A stretch of DNA of 7,350 bases from an archaeon (GTDB lineage: Archaea > Aenigmatarchaeota > Aenigmatarchaeia > GW2011-AR5 > GCA-2688965): contig NZEE01000078.1 of the NCBI GenBank assembly GCA_002688965.1, positions 1-7,350 of the forward strand. The letters are read 5' to 3'. Within the stretch, counting starts at the first letter, position 1, and every line of letters starts with the position of its first letter. Below are positions 5,150 through 7,350 of this stretch, in pieces. Under the pieces are notes generated by a model that made no database searches, had not been told where the DNA came from, and was given only the letters and a program-made list of their open reading frames with translations. The translations under genes and the position numbers were made by a program.

Positions 5150-7350
5150 TTATTGTCCCTCAGCTGCAGGTGTAGTTTCAGGATCTTTTTCTAATACTTC
5201 AAATAGTTTAGTCATATTAAAATTATCTTCTTTAGCGTCGGCACGTCTAGTACTACTGTACTCACTAATCCACTCTAATTCATAATGTTTTCCAGTAGTT
5301 TTTGGCATATACTTACCAATATAAGTAAAATCACATGCACATTTAATATATTTAGGAAATTGAAGACCTTCATCTAACTCCCAAGTAGAATTTTCTTCTA
5401 CAGTAACAGTTAAATTTTCTAAAATTCCTGGCGTATCAACAAACATATCACCCAGAGTTAATTCTATAAATGGTGGAAGCATTTTATTATTATGATAAGT
5501 TGGATAACATAATCCAACCAAATAATTTAACTTTTCAAGTAATACTGGAAATTCTTGCTTTGTTTTTGGATATATATCAAAAGTAAAGGTTATTTTTCTA
5601 TCCGTGCCTTGATAGACATAAACCTTATCAGGACGACCTAAATATCTCTGGTCTCCCCATTCTGGAGTAATTGTATCTGTTATTCCACTTAATATAGCTC
5701 TAAATATAATAAATTTTTGATTAATCACATCTTTAAATTTAAATTTTATAAAATCATCAACTGGATTTTCTACATCATCATAATCATGTCCATAAGGTAA
5801 CATATTAATTTTATCTGTTAAATCATTTTTATATTTTCCTAATACACCCGTTTTAATAAGTCCAAGTCCTGCACCATTTTCTTTATCATCCCACTTTTCA
5901 TCTTTAAATATTAGTTTTGTAGAATCTTCTCCCTCTTCTGAACCAGGTTTTATATATGATCTTCCTTGTTGTCCTATACCATCTACCAAATCTCTTCCTC
6001 TAAACCTTTGATCTGCCAACGGTTTAGCTAAAGTATCATCAGCTGACAATAAAGGAAATTCTGATGGTGACATTGGTGTCCTTCCGCTAGTGTCATGATC
6101 AGAATATTTATAATTCTTATTACCCAATTGTCCATAAGCTAAAGTAGTATATGTCGCCAATGTAGTTTTCATTGATGCGTCTTCTTTATGAATATCCATT
6201 ACTCCAGTTGAACCTTTTTGACTATAAACTACTTGTGTAGGTACAGGAGGTGTTCTATTAAAAGGTTGGTTATTCTCTCCAGCAAAAAAATTATATGTTC
6301 TTTGCCACCAGTTTTCTGGTACTAATGTTCCTTCTGTATTTTCTACAAATTTCTTTCTTAAATAATTAAGTCTTCCATCTTCCTTTTTCCAATCTATATT
6401 AGTCCCTGTAATTCCTAATGCATCTCCAATATTCTTTTCCCATTTTCCAAGAGTTTTATCAGTTTGTTGAAGAAAATTTAGAACGGGGTTTATTGAACTG
6501 TCGTCTGTTGGTGTTGATTTTGACGCGACAGGTAAAGGATCACCCCAATTTATTCGAGTATCACCAAAATCTGCTGTATCCATATAAGTTTTTCTATCAA
6601 AATGTCTAGTAGTATGAACACTTATAGGTAAAGATTGTACTATACTACCTTGATTCCAAAGTCTAGTTTCTACTCTTGGACTAAGTAATTGTAATTGATT
6701 TTGTTTTATAATCCACATTTTACCAACTGAACTTTCTAACCACTTCTCTATTCTCGTTTTATCTTCACCAAATCTCTCTGATGAAAATGTTAAAATTTCA
6801 TTAATATTAGTATATCTTTGTCCTATAGGTTTTTGAACAAATGGTTGTTCACTAATACTGGGAGTAGTAATAAATGAATTCTGACCTGGAACATCAGATC
6901 CATAACCAAAAACATTATATGGCCAACCAGTTTCAAAATATCTTGTTGCAAAATCAATTATAATTTTACTAGCAAATGAATAACGAAATAAACTTGATTG
7001 TAATGCTGGTGGAGTTTCACCTACATTTGGAATGTATTTATTGACATTACTATACCCAAATTGTTCATCAATTGTAAACTTTGGTATATAATTAACATTA
7101 GAAATAGTATAAGATAATGGTGTTGGCTTTATTTCACCACCTAAAATAAAATTAGTATGTTTAAAAGGAATATCTTTAGTAAATCCAGTTGGGTATGATC
7201 CAACAACAAAACCTCTACCACGACTAGTACCGTCCATAAAATCTACAATACGATATGGACCTCTACCTACAGTTTTGTCTATAACTCCAAATACCGATTC
7301 CATAGTATCTAAAGCTTTTTGACTTGGTCTATCAAAAATTTTATTACCAG
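5150..7350 (-). CDS. Baseplate protein with C-terminal tail-tube-like (tube initiator) domain; 5' end outside window
   Basis: This is probably a baseplate/tail-tube junction protein. Residues here count from the internal Met codon at 7303. The C-terminal block, about 510-665, is the recognisable part: FRAILSGITDTITPEWGDQR, GRPDKVYVYQGTDRKITFTF, KLNYLVGLCYP, PPFIELTLGDMFVDTPGILE, and a final CDFTYIGKYMP. This is the tube-like pattern of phage tail-tube and tube-initiator proteins and recurs in marine myoviruses. A second phage-like block, about 188-225, reads GKMWIIKQNQLQLLSPRVET. The region between, about 235-505, is polar, rich in Asp, Gly, Pro and Thr, and looks like linkers or loops. The last 45 residues are charged and end in TTPAAEGQ. 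The reading frame stays open from 7303 to the window edge (15 more codons, ending KIFDRPSQKALDT before the Met), and no ribosome-binding site precedes that Met, so the true start is upstream and the protein exceeds 732 residues. It leads the LysM and hub genes. Exact baseplate role is inferred. Confidence 0.8.
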   Translation of the reverse strand, partial: GNKIFDRPSQKALDTMESVFGVIDKTVGRGPYRIVDFMDGTSRGRGFVVGSYPTGFTKDIPFKHTNFILGGEIKPTPLSYTISNVNYIPKFTIDEQFGYSNVNKYIPNVGETPPALQSSLFRYSFASKIIIDFATRYFETGWPYNVFGYGSDVPGQNSFITTPSISEQPFVQKPIGQRYTNINEILTFSSERFGEDKTRIEKWLESSVGKMWIIKQNQLQLLSPRVETRLWNQGSIVQSLPISVHTTRHFDRKTYMDTADFGDTRINWGDPLPVASKSTPTDDSSINPVLNFLQQTDKTLGKWEKNIGDALGITGTNIDWKKEDGRLNYLRKKFVENTEGTLVPENWWQRTYNFFAGENNQPFNRTPPVPTQVVYSQKGSTGVMDIHKEDASMKTTLATYTTLAYGQLGNKNYKYSDHDTSGRTPMSPSEFPLLSADDTLAKPLADQRFRGRDLVDGIGQQGRSYIKPGSEEGEDSTKLIFKDEKWDDKENGAGLGLIKTGVLGKYKNDLTDKINMLPYGHDYDDVENPVDDFIKFKFKDVINQKFIIFRAILSGITDTITPEWGDQRYLGRPDKVYVYQGTDRKITFTFDIYPKTKQEFPVLLEKLNYLVGLCYPTYHNNKMLPPFIELTLGDMFVDTPGILENLTVTVEENSTWELDEGLQFPKYIKCACDFTYIGKYMPKTTGKHYELEWISEYSSTRRADAKEDNFNMTKLFEVLEKDPETTPAAEGQ
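5157..5161 (-). promoter_or_regulatory. Ribosome-binding site of the LysM-like gene
   Basis: GAGGG is read on the minus strand seven bases before the ATG at 5149-5147. It lies within the last codons of the upstream gene (encoding the EGQ end), whose TAA abuts the ATG. It is the strongest Shine-Dalgarno among the complete genes of this window and fixes this start. Confidence 0.65.

Noticed and set aside
6418..6609. Plus-strand open stretch of 63 codons
   Set aside because: It is antisense to the linker region of the large tube-like protein, with no family resemblance; treated as a chance opening.
973..7350. Extracellular contractile injection system instead of a phage
   Set aside because: The gene order is compatible, but the probable thyX on the same strand, the very compact AT-rich layout and the phage-type sequence blocks favour a phage. 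No AAA ATPase or toxin cargo gene is visible, though the window is too short to exclude it fully.

Overview
The window looks like a late structural segment of an AT-rich, contractile-tailed bacteriophage (Caudoviricetes, myovirus type), probably an uncultivated environmental phage. It shows strictly one-directional gene layout (every gene is on the minus strand), almost no intergenic space, very large virion-type proteins, and three consecutive proteins that read as baseplate components. The host cannot be read from the sequence. By eye the base composition is strongly AT-rich throughout, with A/T-ending codons and no compositional break.

Layout in transcription order (right to left). (1) A large baseplate protein enters from the right edge and ends at 5150; its C-terminal third is a conserved tail-tube-like domain, and its N-terminus lies outside the window. 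(2) A 99-residue LysM-like protein of the T4 gp53 type follows (4850-5149). (3) A 1291-residue baseplate hub-like protein follows (973-4848). (4) A basic 293-residue protein of unknown function follows (89-970). (5) After a 50-base gap, the first 12 codons of a further gene run off the left edge; they match the start of flavin-dependent thymidylate synthase (ThyX). The stop-to-start gaps between genes 1-2, 2-3 and 3-4 are 0, 1 and 2 bases, so these four are almost certainly one translationally coupled operon.

Working model: the tube-like protein and the LysM protein sit at the junction of tail tube and baseplate, and the large hub forms the central baseplate channel. The basic protein is presumably an accessory baseplate or virion component, judged only from its position. 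thyX would supply dTMP during replication and marks a switch from virion genes to nucleotide metabolism. The tube-like / LysM / hub order also resembles the baseplate block of extracellular contractile injection systems, but the adjoining nucleotide-metabolism gene favours a phage.

No tRNA or rRNA gene, CRISPR array, insertion sequence or convincing rho-independent terminator is visible. The only stretch without an assigned gene is the 50-base gap at 39-88. The most interesting items are the oversized multi-domain hub, the orphan basic protein tied to it, and the probable thyX next to the baseplate genes.
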